Shown: positions 1 to 8,226, numbered from the stretch's first letter. The stretch: 64,000 bases of DNA from Psychrobacter urativorans (GCF_904846675.1 NZ_CAJHBT010000006.1:1-64000), one strand, 5' to 3'. Program-made: numbers and translations. The notes: generated from the sequence alone by a model not told the origin.

Positions 1-74
1 TCTCTTTGTTGTGGTAAACAAGAGTTTAAGGCGTTGCTTATTTTTTTCAACTATTCCCTAATTCTATACAGACC

Positions 75-743
75 CTAAAGATTATATTTTTTGCGTAATA
101 GATTAATATCACTATCTATTTTTATAAAAAGAGTATTTAGGTATTCAGAGCTGTCGTCGAGAAATTCCAGTATACATTGGTGTTTCTCAATATCTGCTAA
201 TAAACCTGCTGGTTCTCCAGTCGCATCTTCCATCGAGGTAAAGTGACTCCATCTTTCTCTTATATCATACTCAATCTTACTTTTTTCTGAAGTAAATGTA
301 TCATTCCATTCGTCAAACGCAGTTAAAAAACCATCAGACCAGTAGATACGATTTCTTCGAATATGATCACGAATTTCTAAAATTAACTTAACTTGAGTGA
401 CGTTTATATTTTCACTTTCATTAAGAGGATCAGGAAGAAACTCATCAATAGCCAGAATATAATCGTACTTTAGATTTGCTAACTCAATATGCGCACCCAT
501 TTTAGCAGTAAAAAAGTTTGTATATGCTTCCTGAGAGATTTGGTGGAAATGCTCATCCTTGGTTAATAGTTTTTCATGATTTTGTTCAAGACTTTTTAAA
601 CGCTCATCAATAGCTGCCTGTTCATTGCGTCCAATTCTTTCAAGGTAAATCATACCAAGATAAATAATGAGTCCGCCTAAAATAGCGTTGCCACCCCAAC
701 TAATAATTAACTCTTGCCAAAATTCACTCATAATTCGTACCAA
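75..743 (-). CDS. Hypothetical membrane-anchored coiled-coil protein
   Basis: I do not recognise this family. The 222-residue product has one hydrophobic segment at about residues 12-30, then a charged, probably coiled-coil stretch (about 35-70, many E, K, Q and L) and a mostly helical soluble domain. This suggests a single-pass inner-membrane protein with a large cytoplasmic part. The longest frame starts at a TTG at 743, but an ATG four codons in (731) is likely to be used. An AAGGA lies upstream, 1 base from the TTG and 13 from the ATG, so neither spacing is ideal. The gene is visibly more AT-rich than hslO and shares a terminator region with it, reading the same way. It looks like an accessory gene of unknown function. 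Confidence 0.6.
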   Translation of the reverse strand: MVRIMSEFWQELIISWGGNAILGGLIIYLGMIYLERIGRNEQAAIDERLKSLEQNHEKLLTKDEHFHQISQEAYTNFFTAKMGAHIELANLKYDYILAIDEFLPDPLNESENINVTQVKLILEIRDHIRRNRIYWSDGFLTAFDEWNDTFTSEKSKIEYDIRERWSHFTSMEDATGEPAGLLADIEKHQCILEFLDDSSEYLNTLFIKIDSDINLLRKKYNL

Positions 744-769
744 TTCCTTAAAAGCTAAGTATAAAATAA

Positions 770-800
770 AAAACCCTTAAGCATCACACTTAAGGGTTTT
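770..800 (-). terminator. Rho-independent terminator after hslO
   Basis: A perfect 12-bp stem (770-781 with 789-800, AAAACCCTTAAG against its complement) has a 7-nt loop. Read on the minus strand it is followed by a T-rich run, so it fits termination of hslO transcription. The symmetrical A/T flanks may let it work in both directions. Confidence 0.8.
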
Positions 801-828
801 CAATAATCATTCAGATTTCATTGATTAA

Positions 829-1770
829 TTAAGCAAATATCTCAGCAACATCATCTTTGTCAAAACGATAAATCTCACCGCAAAAGCCGCAGTCCATCTC
901 AAATTTACCGCCTTGCTCTTCGCAAATCTCTAATGCTTCGGTTTCACCAATTTGTTCAATCGCCTGCTCGCACTTCTCTTTTGAACAAGTACAGCCAAAC
1001 TCCAGCGCCACAGGTTCAGGCAATACCACGTCTTCCTCATTGTATAACCGATATAAAAGCTCGTTAGCGGGCAGTGACGTTAGCTCTTTAGACTTGAGCG
1101 TCCGCGTTAATACCGACAGGCGAGGCCATAAATCATTATCAACATGCTCTTGCTCTTCTTCATCACGGCGCGGTAATAATTGCACCAATATACCGCCCGC
1201 TTGCAAGCCATCTGAAGCCAAGTTAATCAATGTTGGAATCTGTGCCGATTGCTTCTGATAATGTGCCAAACAGTCCGCTAAATTATCATGGCTACGTTCA
1301 ACGATACTTTGATAAGATTCGCCATTTTTTGGTTGGATATTAATGAACAACACGCCTTGATTCGCCGTGCCGAGTTCAGCAAACGCCTCATTAGCGCTGG
1401 TCATATTTTCCCATGCTTGTACTTGCTCATCAGTATCCGCTTTCCAGCTCGCAAGCGCACGGATAATACCAGATTGGTCACATTCGGCCATTGCCCAATT
1501 GAGCAGGCTTTCGCTATCTGATGACTGCAATTGCAGAGACAGGCGACCTTCAATTTTGACTGTACCAATCAACAAGCTTGCAGCGGTTAACATTTCACCC
1601 AGCAGACGTTTAATGGCTTCTGGATAAGGTTTTTGAGCAATAGTATTGGCGTAACTGCGTGACAGGCGTACCACATCACCACGTACCGGCGAGTCTTGAA
1701 TAAAAAAGCGTTGACGCACATCATTGTTAATAGTGTTCACTGTTTGGTTTTCTACATTAGCTTGAGTCAT
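829..1770 (-). CDS. hslO: Hsp33 redox-regulated chaperone
   Basis: Cytoplasmic holdase chaperone that is activated by oxidation and protects unfolding proteins during oxidative and heat stress. The 313-residue protein has the family length. The C-terminal zinc-binding redox switch is intact: a C-T-C pair near residues 260-262 and a C-G-F-C pair near 294-297, matching the CxC...CxxC pattern that binds zinc when reduced. The N-terminal region carries the usual substrate-binding fold motifs. The start at ATG 1770 gives a slightly long, polar N-terminus of about 20 residues. It is transcribed away from gltI, with 334 bp between them. Activation is post-translational in the known family. Confidence 0.96.
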   Translation of the reverse strand: MTQANVENQTVNTINNDVRQRFFIQDSPVRGDVVRLSRSYANTIAQKPYPEAIKRLLGEMLTAASLLIGTVKIEGRLSLQLQSSDSESLLNWAMAECDQSGIIRALASWKADTDEQVQAWENMTSANEAFAELGTANQGVLFINIQPKNGESYQSIVERSHDNLADCLAHYQKQSAQIPTLINLASDGLQAGGILVQLLPRRDEEEQEHVDNDLWPRLSVLTRTLKSKELTSLPANELLYRLYNEEDVVLPEPVALEFGCTCSKEKCEQAIEQIGETEALEICEEQGGKFEMDCGFCGEIYRFDKDDVAEIFA

Positions 1771-2104
1771 AAGTCATTTATATGTTTAAGAAGTTGTTAA
1801 CTTTATGGGGATTATTCATGATTTATCAATAATAGTAAGGTCGGTAATTTTTGATGAATGATGTGGTTTAGCCGCTGATAGGTTTATCTAATTGGAATAA
1901 ACGCTAAAAAAATTACTACTGTCGACAAAATTGTTGTACAGTAACATTAAGTTGCATGATAATAACTCATAGTAACAGCATGGATGCATGGCGGTGATGT
2001 TAATTCAATGGCGTTAATCATTAAATGACATTAACCGTCCCATGAAATTAGCGCACCTACGCTCCCTCTCAATTTTGTAATGATGTGATAAAAGGATATA
2101 TCTC
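1771..2104. other. Divergent intergenic region hslO / gltI
   Basis: This 334-bp non-coding stretch separates two divergent genes and must hold both promoters. A plausible plus-strand promoter for gltI lies at 1934-1963. A good ribosome binding site (AAGGA, 2092-2096) lies 8 nt before the gltI ATG. I see no RNA gene or credible small ORF in it. Confidence 0.6.
1934..1963 (+). promoter_or_regulatory. Putative sigma-70 promoter for gltIJK
   Basis: TTGTAC (1934-1939) and GATAAT (1958-1963) are separated by 18 nt, upstream of gltI on the same strand. Each hexamer is one or two bases from consensus. The implied leader is about 135 nt long. Confidence 0.45.
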
Positions 2105-3073
2105 ATGACTTACGCTATCACCAAACCAGTAACATTAGCCGTATTTATAGCGTTAGGCTTAGCCGGTTGTAATAATAGCAGCCAAACGGCTACTGACGAT
2201 GCCGCCACCACCGATGCCGCAGCCAATACTAACGGCACCCTTCAAAAAATAAAAGACTCAGGCACTATTGTGGTCGGTTATCGTGACTCCTCTATTCCGT
2301 TTTCCTATGTCGCCGCTGACCCCAATCAGCCGATGGGTTATGCTCATGATTTAGAGATGAAAGTGGTCGAGGCCGTTAAAGACAAGCTCAATATGCCTGA
2401 TTTGGATGTCCGTTATAACCTGATTACCTCACAAACGCGTATTCCATTGGTACAAAATGGCACCGTAGATTTTGAGTGTGGCTCAACCACTAATAACGAA
2501 GAGCGCCAAAAACAAGTCGACTTCTCCAATGGTTTCTTCGAGATTGGCACGCGTCTATTGACCAAGACAGATTCTGGTATCAAAGATTTTGCAGACCTAA
2601 AAGGTAAAGCTTTAGTCACCACTGCTGGCACGACCTCAGAGCGTTATATTCGTCAATACAATGATGAGAAACAGATGGGTACCAGTATCATCTCAGCCAA
2701 AGATCATGGCGAAGGCTTCTTGATGTTAGAGAGTGGTCGCGCTGATGCCTTTATGATGGATGACGTGTTGCTTGCAGGCGAAAAAGCCAAAGCGAAAAAC
2801 CCTGATGAATGGGTCATCGTTGGTGAGCCACAATCGTTTGAAATCTATGGCTGTATGATGCGTAAAGATGATCCTGAATTTAAGGCTGTTGTTGATGAAG
2901 CGCTAGCCAATGTCTTTAGCTCAGGCGAGATTAACAGCATTTATGACAAGTGGTTCTTAAGTCCAATTCCACCAAAGAACGTTAATCTCAACTTTGAGAT
3001 GTCAGACAACTTAAAAGCTCTTATTGCCAATCCCCATGATGGCACCCAGCCTAAAGTGGCTGCTGCCCAGTAG
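2105..3073 (+). CDS. gltI: Glutamate/aspartate ABC transporter, substrate-binding lipoprotein
   Basis: Periplasmic binding component of a polar amino acid ABC importer (GltI family, probably glutamate/aspartate). The 322-residue protein starts with a lipoprotein signal peptide with lipobox LAGC (Cys at about residue 22), so it is probably lipid-anchored rather than freely periplasmic. A short A/T/D/N-rich linker follows. The solute-binding domain (SBP_bac_3 type) shows the opening I-V-V-G-Y-R-D-S-S-I-P-F-S-Y and the V-D-F-E-C-G-S-T-T-N ligand-binding loop typical of the GltI branch. It is followed by two permeases and an ATPase, which complete the transporter. Substrate specificity is inferred from family resemblance. 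Confidence 0.92.
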   Translation: MTYAITKPVTLAVFIALGLAGCNNSSQTATDDAATTDAAANTNGTLQKIKDSGTIVVGYRDSSIPFSYVAADPNQPMGYAHDLEMKVVEAVKDKLNMPDLDVRYNLITSQTRIPLVQNGTVDFECGSTTNNEERQKQVDFSNGFFEIGTRLLTKTDSGIKDFADLKGKALVTTAGTTSERYIRQYNDEKQMGTSIISAKDHGEGFLMLESGRADAFMMDDVLLAGEKAKAKNPDEWVIVGEPQSFEIYGCMMRKDDPEFKAVVDEALANVFSSGEINSIYDKWFLSPIPPKNVNLNFEMSDNLKALIANPHDGTQPKVAAAQ

Positions 3074-3173
3074 CGGTTTTTTGTCCCTGAATATAGTTCG
3101 CTCATCCGTCTAGGAAAGTGTCTAACATTAACTTGACGTATGAGCCTATTAATCGCTACTCGGAGAGACAAAT

Positions 3174-3920
3174 ATGAACTATAGCTGGAACTGGGGTGTG
3201 CTCTTTGAGCATACTGGCATTGGCAATGAGCTATATATCCACTGGATGATTACCGGCCTTGGCTGGTTATTATTGATTGGCAGTATTGCTTGGGCCATCG
3301 CTATGGTCATCGGTACCGTCTTCGGTATCATGCGTACCTTACCGAATAAAACTGCTCGTAGTATCGGCACTGCATATGTGACATTCTTCCGTAATATTCC
3401 TTTGCTCGTTCAGCTGTTTTTTTGGTTTTATATCGCCCCTGGTTGGTTGACACCGGCCTTACAGGAATGGTGGTATAAAGACTTATCTCCCAATACTTCA
3501 GCCATGCTCTCAGCGAGTATAGGACTGGGGCTATTTACGGCTGCGCGTATCGTCGAGCAGGTGCGGACTGGTATTGATTCGCTACCTAAAGGACAAATCA
3601 ATGCCGCTTACGCATTAGGGTTCAGTATCCCGCAAGCCTATAAAGAAGTGCTGCTGCCGCAAGCCTTCCGTGTGATATTGCCACCGCTAAGCTCTGAGCT
3701 GACCAACTGCTTTAAAAATGCGTCGGTCGCCTCGTTAGTGGGGGTAATGGAGTTGATTAGCCAAACCAAAACCATCAGTGAATATACCCAAAATAGCCTT
3801 GAGATTTACACTTATGCGACCGTTATCTACTTGGTATTTAACCTGTCGTTGATTGCCATTATGGGATTGATTGAGCGCAAACTGCGCGTACCTGGGCTTA
3901 TCGCAGGAGGTCAGAGATGA
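3174..3920 (+). CDS. gltJ: Glutamate/aspartate ABC transporter permease
   Basis: Inner-membrane permease of the amino acid importer, 248 residues with about five hydrophobic helices. The His/Glu/Gln/Arg permease signature is visible, including the EAA-type loop around residues 140-165 (G-Q-I-N-A-A-Y-A-L-G-F, then LPQAFRVILPPL). The start ATG at 3174 has a GGAGAGA ribosome binding site. Its end overlaps the next permease gene by 4 bp (ATGA-type overlap), which indicates translational coupling. It pairs with GltK to form the channel. The order gltI-J-K-L is the canonical one. Confidence 0.93.
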   Translation: MNYSWNWGVLFEHTGIGNELYIHWMITGLGWLLLIGSIAWAIAMVIGTVFGIMRTLPNKTARSIGTAYVTFFRNIPLLVQLFFWFYIAPGWLTPALQEWWYKDLSPNTSAMLSASIGLGLFTAARIVEQVRTGIDSLPKGQINAAYALGFSIPQAYKEVLLPQAFRVILPPLSSELTNCFKNASVASLVGVMELISQTKTISEYTQNSLEIYTYATVIYLVFNLSLIAIMGLIERKLRVPGLIAGGQR

Positions 3921-4588
3921 ATATGATGACCGAACTCACTACGGCCTATCCGGGCTTGATGGGAGGGATGCTGACCACCTTAAAGGTACTATCTTTAGCC
4001 ATTATTGGTGGTATTGGCTTGGGGACAGTATTGGCGCTAATGCGCTTGTCTGGTAACAAGTTTTTAGAAATCCCTGCCAAGCTATATGTTAATTACTTTC
4101 GCTCTGTACCCTTGTTATTGGTATTGCTATGGTTTTATTTTGCCGTACCGATGCTCTACTTTTGGATAGCTGGCAGATATTTACAGCTAGATACCGCCTT
4201 TACCTCCTGTGTGGTCGCCTTTATGATGTTTGAGGCCGCTTACTTCTCTGAGGTAGTGCGCGCCGGTATTCAGTCTATTGGTAGCGGGCAGGTCAATGCC
4301 GCCAAAGCGATGGGCATGAACTACAGGCAGACAATGCGGCTGATAATTTTACCGCAAGCCTTTCGTAAGATGTTGCCACTGATTTTGCAGCAATGTATTA
4401 TTTTATTCCAAGATACTACTCTAGTCTTTGCGATTGGTTTAACCGACTTTTTCCGAGCGGCCTACGTACGAGGTGAACTGATGGGTTTATTAACGCCTTA
4501 TATCTTGGGTGCTGGCGCGGTATATTTTATCATCAGTGTAAGTGCGTCTATCGGCGTGCAGCAGGTGCAAAAGCGTTTAAGATTTTAA
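3917..4588 (+). CDS. gltK: Glutamate/aspartate ABC transporter permease
   Basis: Second inner-membrane permease subunit, 223 residues and about five transmembrane helices. The EAA-type loop is visible near residues 128-155 (G-Q-V-N-A-A-K-A-M-G-M, then LPQAFRKMLPL) and contacts the ATPase. Overlap with gltJ by 4 bp shows the two are made together, as expected for a heterodimeric channel. The next gene, gltL, is 124 bp further on and may have its own promoter. Confidence 0.93.
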   Translation: MNMMTELTTAYPGLMGGMLTTLKVLSLAIIGGIGLGTVLALMRLSGNKFLEIPAKLYVNYFRSVPLLLVLLWFYFAVPMLYFWIAGRYLQLDTAFTSCVVAFMMFEAAYFSEVVRAGIQSIGSGQVNAAKAMGMNYRQTMRLIILPQAFRKMLPLILQQCIILFQDTTLVFAIGLTDFFRAAYVRGELMGLLTPYILGAGAVYFIISVSASIGVQQVQKRLRF

Positions 4589-4622
4589 TGATAAATTTTA
4601 GTGTCAGCTTTTGATGGATCGG

Positions 4623-4650
4623 GTTAATAAAATTTTTTGCGCGTTATAAT
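4623..4650 (+). promoter_or_regulatory. Possible internal promoter for gltL
   Basis: A perfect TATAAT at 4645-4650 lies in the gltK-gltL gap, preceded by an A/T-rich region with GTTAAT (4623-4628) as a weak -35 at 16 nt. A TAGGAG ribosome binding site follows before the ATG at 4713. The -10 is good and the -35 is poor. Confidence 0.35.
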
Positions 4651-4712
4651 TAGATCGATTACAGCTATTTAAAAATACTACTATCCAACAAGACTAAGGC
4701 TAGGAGCCAGTA

Positions 4713-5516
4713 ATGAGCAATGCTGATACGTACATAAATGACTTTGGCGGACTGGTCTCGGATAATGGCCATGCTAGCGGCGAGATGGTCGTCGAGATGA
4801 ACGCTGTTAGTAAGTGGTATGGCGACTTTCAGGTATTAACCGACTGCACGGCACATGTTCATAAAGGTGATGTAGTGGTGGTCTGTGGCCCATCGGGTAG
4901 CGGTAAATCAACCTTGATTAAGACGGTTAATGGCTTAGAGCCGTTTCAAAAAGGCGAGATTATGGTCAATGGCATCTCCGTCGGAGCGCCAAAGACCAAT
5001 CTACCTAAGCTACGTAGTACAGTCGGCATGGTGTTTCAGCATTTTGAATTATTCCCGCATTTAACCATTATTGATAATTTGACAGTCGCGCAGATTAAAG
5101 TATTGGGCCGTAGTGAATCTGAGGCCAAAAAAAAGGCGATGGCCTATTTAGATAGGGTGGGACTGACCGTACAAGCGGCAAAATATCCGGCTGAATTATC
5201 CGGTGGTCAACAGCAGCGGGTAGCAATCGCGCGAGCCTTAGCGATGGATCCAGTGGCGATGCTATTTGATGAGCCGACATCATCGCTAGATCCTGAGATG
5301 ATTCAAGAAGTACTCGATGTAATGGTGGAGCTGACACGCGAAGGTATGACCATGATGTGTGTCACCCATGAGATGGGCTTTGCCAGTCAGGTCGCCAATC
5401 GTATCATCTTTATGGATGAAGGACATATCGTTGAAAACTGTAGTAAGGAGGAGTTCTTTGAAGGGGCGAAAAGTGAGCGTGCTCAGAAGTTCTTATCGAA
5501 GATTCTTAATAAATAA
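4713..5516 (+). CDS. gltL: Glutamate/aspartate ABC transporter ATPase
   Basis: Cytoplasmic ATPase that powers the GltIJK importer. The 267-residue protein shows Walker A GPSGSGKST (near residue 67), Q-loop V-F-Q-H-F, signature LSGGQQQR, Walker B AMLFDEPTSSLDPE and the H-loop V-T-H-E-M. About 25 residues before the ABC domain are extra compared with typical GltL (about 240 residues) and look disordered. The gene follows gltK after 124 bp and ends just before a strong terminator, closing the transporter operon. Confidence 0.94.
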   Translation: MSNADTYINDFGGLVSDNGHASGEMVVEMNAVSKWYGDFQVLTDCTAHVHKGDVVVVCGPSGSGKSTLIKTVNGLEPFQKGEIMVNGISVGAPKTNLPKLRSTVGMVFQHFELFPHLTIIDNLTVAQIKVLGRSESEAKKKAMAYLDRVGLTVQAAKYPAELSGGQQQRVAIARALAMDPVAMLFDEPTSSLDPEMIQEVLDVMVELTREGMTMMCVTHEMGFASQVANRIIFMDEGHIVENCSKEEFFEGAKSERAQKFLSKILNK

Positions 5517-5544
5517 TTTGCTGATTATATCTTCTTATTCTTTG

Positions 5545-5572
5545 AAGCGCCTATAATAAGGGCGCTTTTTTT
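5545..5572 (+). terminator. Rho-independent terminator of gltIJKL
   Basis: AAGCGCC (5545-5551) pairs with GGCGCTT (5561-5567) around a 9-nt loop, followed by a run of T through 5572. Confidence 0.85.
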
Positions 5573-5647
5573 ACGAGTGAAAATCAACGAATCTATAGCT
5601 CGAAGGTTGAAGTTTTAGTTCATAATTCTATCGTTTGCATAGTTTTT

Positions 5648-5673
5648 CTAGACTGAAGCGCTAGCCTACGAGC
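5648..5673 (+). repeat. Short hairpin repeat, copy 1
   Basis: This 26-nt sequence matches 6731-6756 at 22 of 26 positions, in the same orientation. The left part (TAGACTG) and right part (TAGCCTA) form an imperfect hairpin that is perfect in copy 2. The two copies flank the dehydrogenase gene, each placed after a terminator. Confidence 0.5.
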
Positions 5674-5835
5674 CATCTGCAACTATTTATAGTAATGATT
5701 TCAATTATTTTCTGTTCGGATGAAATAAAATTTAAAGATGTAAAATTAATGCAAAATAGGTATCAAGTCTGCAAATTTTGTAACTTTTCAATCGCTTTTA
5801 GATAGCGGTCATTTTGCTTTTGATACTATGATAAG

Positions 5836-6606
5836 TTGATTTTTATAGATTATAAAGGTACATATTATGAAATTATTAGAAAAAAAGCGGCTATCGTAAC
5901 TGGCGGTGCACAAGGAATGGGTGAAGCCCATGTTCGTAAACTAATTGAAGAAGGTGCAAAAGTTGTTATCACTGATATTTTAGTCGATAAAGGCGAGAAA
6001 CTTGCAAACGAGCTCGGTGATAGCGCTATCTTTGTTAAGCTTGATGTGACGAATGCCGATTCCTGGGAAGAAGCGATCAAGCAAGCTGAATCTGCTTTTG
6101 GCCCAATAGATATCTTGGTCAATAATGCCGGCATCGATATCATGAAGCCATTTGTAGAATTTACAGCAGCAGATTTACAAAAACTTTTAGATGTGAATCT
6201 CTTTGGCAACTTTCACGGCATGCAAAAAATACTGCCGTCTATGAAAAAAGCCGGCGGCGGATCTATCGTTAATATCTCTTCTCTTGAGGGGCTGCGCGGT
6301 ACAGCTGGTAACTCTATCTATAACGCCTCAAAATTTGCTGCTACAGGGTTGACTAAAGCAGTTGCCCAAGAATATGCAGAATTTAATATTCGCGTCAATT
6401 CTGTCCATCCGGGCGCAATTCAGACCCCAGGTGTCGAAGCAGACGATATCAAAGATACAGTGCAAAATTATATCAAAAATATTCCGATGAAGCGCATGGG
6501 TAAGCCAGAAGAAGTTGCTAACCTGGTTGTATTCTTAGCATCGGATAAATCAAGCTATTCAACAGGTTCAGAATTTATCGTTGACGGCGGAATTATGGCC
6601 GGCTAA
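5836..6606 (+). CDS. Short-chain dehydrogenase/reductase with a -1 frame start
   Basis: NAD(P)-dependent oxidoreductase of the classical SDR family; the substrate is unknown. The Rossmann motif T-G-G-A-Q-G-M-G lies near the N-terminus, followed by NNAG, the catalytic serine (NISS), YNASK (the Y-x3-K pair) and a P-G-A-I-Q-T-P segment. The C-terminal DGGIMAG is typical of 3-oxoacyl or alcohol SDRs. The uninterrupted frame begins at a TTG (5836) without a good ribosome binding site and encodes an atypical first 15 residues. An ATG at 5867 with a well-spaced AAGG encodes the expected start MKLLEKK in another frame. It joins this frame only by a -1 shift at 5881-5887. It is either programmed slippage, a homopolymer indel, or TTG initiation. 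The gene stands alone between two terminators. Confidence 0.85.
   Translation: MIFIDYKGTYYEIIRKKAAIVTGGAQGMGEAHVRKLIEEGAKVVITDILVDKGEKLANELGDSAIFVKLDVTNADSWEEAIKQAESAFGPIDILVNNAGIDIMKPFVEFTAADLQKLLDVNLFGNFHGMQKILPSMKKAGGGSIVNISSLEGLRGTAGNSIYNASKFAATGLTKAVAQEYAEFNIRVNSVHPGAIQTPGVEADDIKDTVQNYIKNIPMKRMGKPEEVANLVVFLASDKSSYSTGSEFIVDGGIMAG
5881..5887 (+). other. Candidate -1 slippery heptamer A-AAA-AAG
   Basis: Reading from the ATG at 5867 the codons are ATG AAA TTA TTA GAA AAA AAG, then CGG CTA TCG and a TAA stop at 5897-5899. The last A of GAA plus AAA AAG forms A-AAA-AAG, the same heptamer used by E. coli dnaX. A -1 slip here places the ribosome on GCG GCT ATC GTA ACT, the start of the dehydrogenase Rossmann fold. 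No stimulatory stem-loop lies at the usual 5-9 nt distance. Confidence 0.5.
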
Positions 6607-6669
6607 CTGTCTGGTCAATTTATAACACTTATTGTTTTATAACAGACGATACTGTATAGATGTACACGA

Positions 6670-6714
6670 GTGCCCTTTTTCATGATTTTTTATCAAGGAA
6701 AAGGGCGCTTTTTT
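6670..6714 (+). terminator. Rho-independent terminator after the SDR gene
   Basis: GTGCCCTTTT (6670-6679) pairs with AAAAGGGCGC (6699-6708, one G-T pair) and is followed by TTTTTT. Confidence 0.8.
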
Positions 6715-6730
6715 ATTTTGCATGGCACTG

Positions 6731-6756
6731 CTAGGCTAAAGCACTAGCCTACTAGC
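6731..6756 (+). repeat. Short hairpin repeat, copy 2
   Basis: This copy matches 5648-5673 at 22 of 26 positions. Here TAGGCTA and TAGCCTA form a perfect 7-bp stem around AAGCAC. It lies just after the SDR terminator. Confidence 0.5.
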
Positions 6757-6847
6757 GCTTCTCGTTTACTGCTACAATAGTCGTAATAACCTATTGATGA
6801 AATTTGAAAACTATAACGAATAATATATTCTCTATCCCGGAGCTTTT

Positions 6848-8056
6848 ATGAGCGCAGAAAATCCTAATACGCAGTCTGGCATCGTTATCATTGGTGCAGG
6901 TTTAGCTGGCTGGCATGTCATTGATGCGATTCGTAGTAAAGATAAAGACATTCCAATTACTCTAATTACTGCTGATAATGGTGACCGTTACCATAAGCCA
7001 ATGTTGACGATGGCAATTAGTCAAAAGAAAAGTGCGGCAGACTTAGTACGCGCTACGGGAATTGATGCCGCAACAGCAGCTGGGATAACTCTACTGGCGA
7101 ATACTAATGTCAGCGATATTGACGCGGCCACTCAACAGTTACAGCTTATCTCTGCTCTTCGGTCAGATCCGGTTTACACGAATTACGCAACTATCAGCTA
7201 TGACAAGCTGGTCTTAGCAATGGGCGCACATCCTATCTTTCCAAAAAGCTTACCGCAAGACTTGGTTTGGCATGTCAACCATATTGAGCGCTTCGGCCAG
7301 TTGCAAGCACAATTGGCAATGGGCAGTCAGCGTGTCGCTATTATTGGTGCTGGCATGGTCGGTACTGAAATCGCAGAAGATTTGCTAAAAGCCGGTCATA
7401 AAGTGACGCTTATTGATTTGAACACTGCACCACTCTCACAGATGCTGCCACCGCAAGCGACCGCACGTATTACTAAAGCGATTGAGTCGCAAGGGATTAC
7501 GTTTTTAGGTGGCAGTCAGGTGTCAGGTGTGACGCGTAATGACGATGGTACACTGCTTGTTAGCTATGAGCCATTAGATGCTGGTTCAGATAATCAAGAA
7601 CCACATGAGCCATTAATTGTTGATCATGTGATTGCCAGTACCGGACTTACCGTTGATGATAAGTTACCGACGGCTGCGGGCGTTGAATTCAGTATGCGCA
7701 CCGGTATCGTGGTTGATGCGCCAACCTTGCGCACCAATGCGGCAAACATTTATGCTATTGGTGACTGTATGTCCATTGATGGGGTGGCCTGTCGTTATGT
7801 CGCGCCGCTACGGGCACAAGCAGCGACCATTGCTGACGATATCTTAGGGCTTGAGCATGCTGGTTACGACCATAAGCCGCCTATGATTCGCCTAAAGAAT
7901 AAAGCCATTTCAGTCATGGCAACGGGCGTACCGCGTGCTGAGGGTAATTGGCAAGTGAAAACCGACAGCGCTGATGAGCTAATTATGGAGTTGCTGAATG
8001 ATGATATCGTTAGTGCAACTGTTACGATTAAAGCGCCAGTCATGCCTAAAGTGTAA
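6848..8056 (+). CDS. Rubredoxin reductase-like FAD/NAD(P) oxidoreductase
   Basis: Flavoprotein of the pyridine nucleotide-disulfide reductase fold, closest in layout to rubredoxin-NAD reductase (RubB/AlkT type), which passes electrons from NADH to rubredoxin. The 402-residue length fits. The first FAD motif G-A-G-L-A-G is near residue 17, the NAD motif G-A-G-M-V-G-T-E near 167, and the second FAD motif Y-A-I-G-D-C near 301. The redox-active CxxC of disulfide reductases is absent, which fits the rubredoxin reductase class. The Y-H-K-P-M-L-T stretch near residue 54 is also typical of that class. No rubredoxin gene is adjacent, so the partner must be encoded elsewhere. It stands alone between two terminators. 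Confidence 0.8.
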   Translation: MSAENPNTQSGIVIIGAGLAGWHVIDAIRSKDKDIPITLITADNGDRYHKPMLTMAISQKKSAADLVRATGIDAATAAGITLLANTNVSDIDAATQQLQLISALRSDPVYTNYATISYDKLVLAMGAHPIFPKSLPQDLVWHVNHIERFGQLQAQLAMGSQRVAIIGAGMVGTEIAEDLLKAGHKVTLIDLNTAPLSQMLPPQATARITKAIESQGITFLGGSQVSGVTRNDDGTLLVSYEPLDAGSDNQEPHEPLIVDHVIASTGLTVDDKLPTAAGVEFSMRTGIVVDAPTLRTNAANIYAIGDCMSIDGVACRYVAPLRAQAATIADDILGLEHAGYDHKPPMIRLKNKAISVMATGVPRAEGNWQVKTDSADELIMELLNDDIVSATVTIKAPVMPKV

Positions 8057-8088
8057 ATCTTACAAATTTAGGTAAGTATAAAATTGAT

Positions 8089-8126
8089 AGCCAGCGTTGC
8101 ATAAGAAAATGCAGCGCTGGCTTTTT
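8089..8126 (+). terminator. Rho-independent terminator
   Basis: A 14-bp stem with one G-T pair joins 8089-8102 and 8109-8122 (AGCCAGCG... with ...CGCTGGCT) around a short A-rich loop, followed by a T-run. Confidence 0.9.
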
Positions 8127-8226
8127 GTTGTAAATATTTTAATCGACGACTATAACTAAGCCTTCTATTTGACGTCTATAATCTTTATTTAGTTTTTATT
8201 AAATGATACGTATTGTATTGGTAATA

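Larger units (their letters stand above)
5517..5835. other. Intergenic region gltL / SDR gene
   Basis: This 319-bp stretch holds the gltL terminator (5545-5572), one copy of a short hairpin repeat (5648-5673) and then an AT-rich segment that should contain the promoter of the dehydrogenase. A TATGAT at 5828-5833 is a possible -10 without a convincing -35. I see no gene in it. Confidence 0.5.

Noticed and set aside
1040-1627. Several plus-strand reading frames opposite hslO
   Set aside because: They are antisense to a well-supported gene, have no ribosome binding sites and no recognisable protein features.
5917-5931. ATGGGTGAAGCCCAT hairpin as a stimulator of the -1 frameshift
   Set aside because: It is about 29 nt after the slippery heptamer, far beyond the usual 5-9 nt, with only 5-6 bp, and it lies in a conserved coding region.
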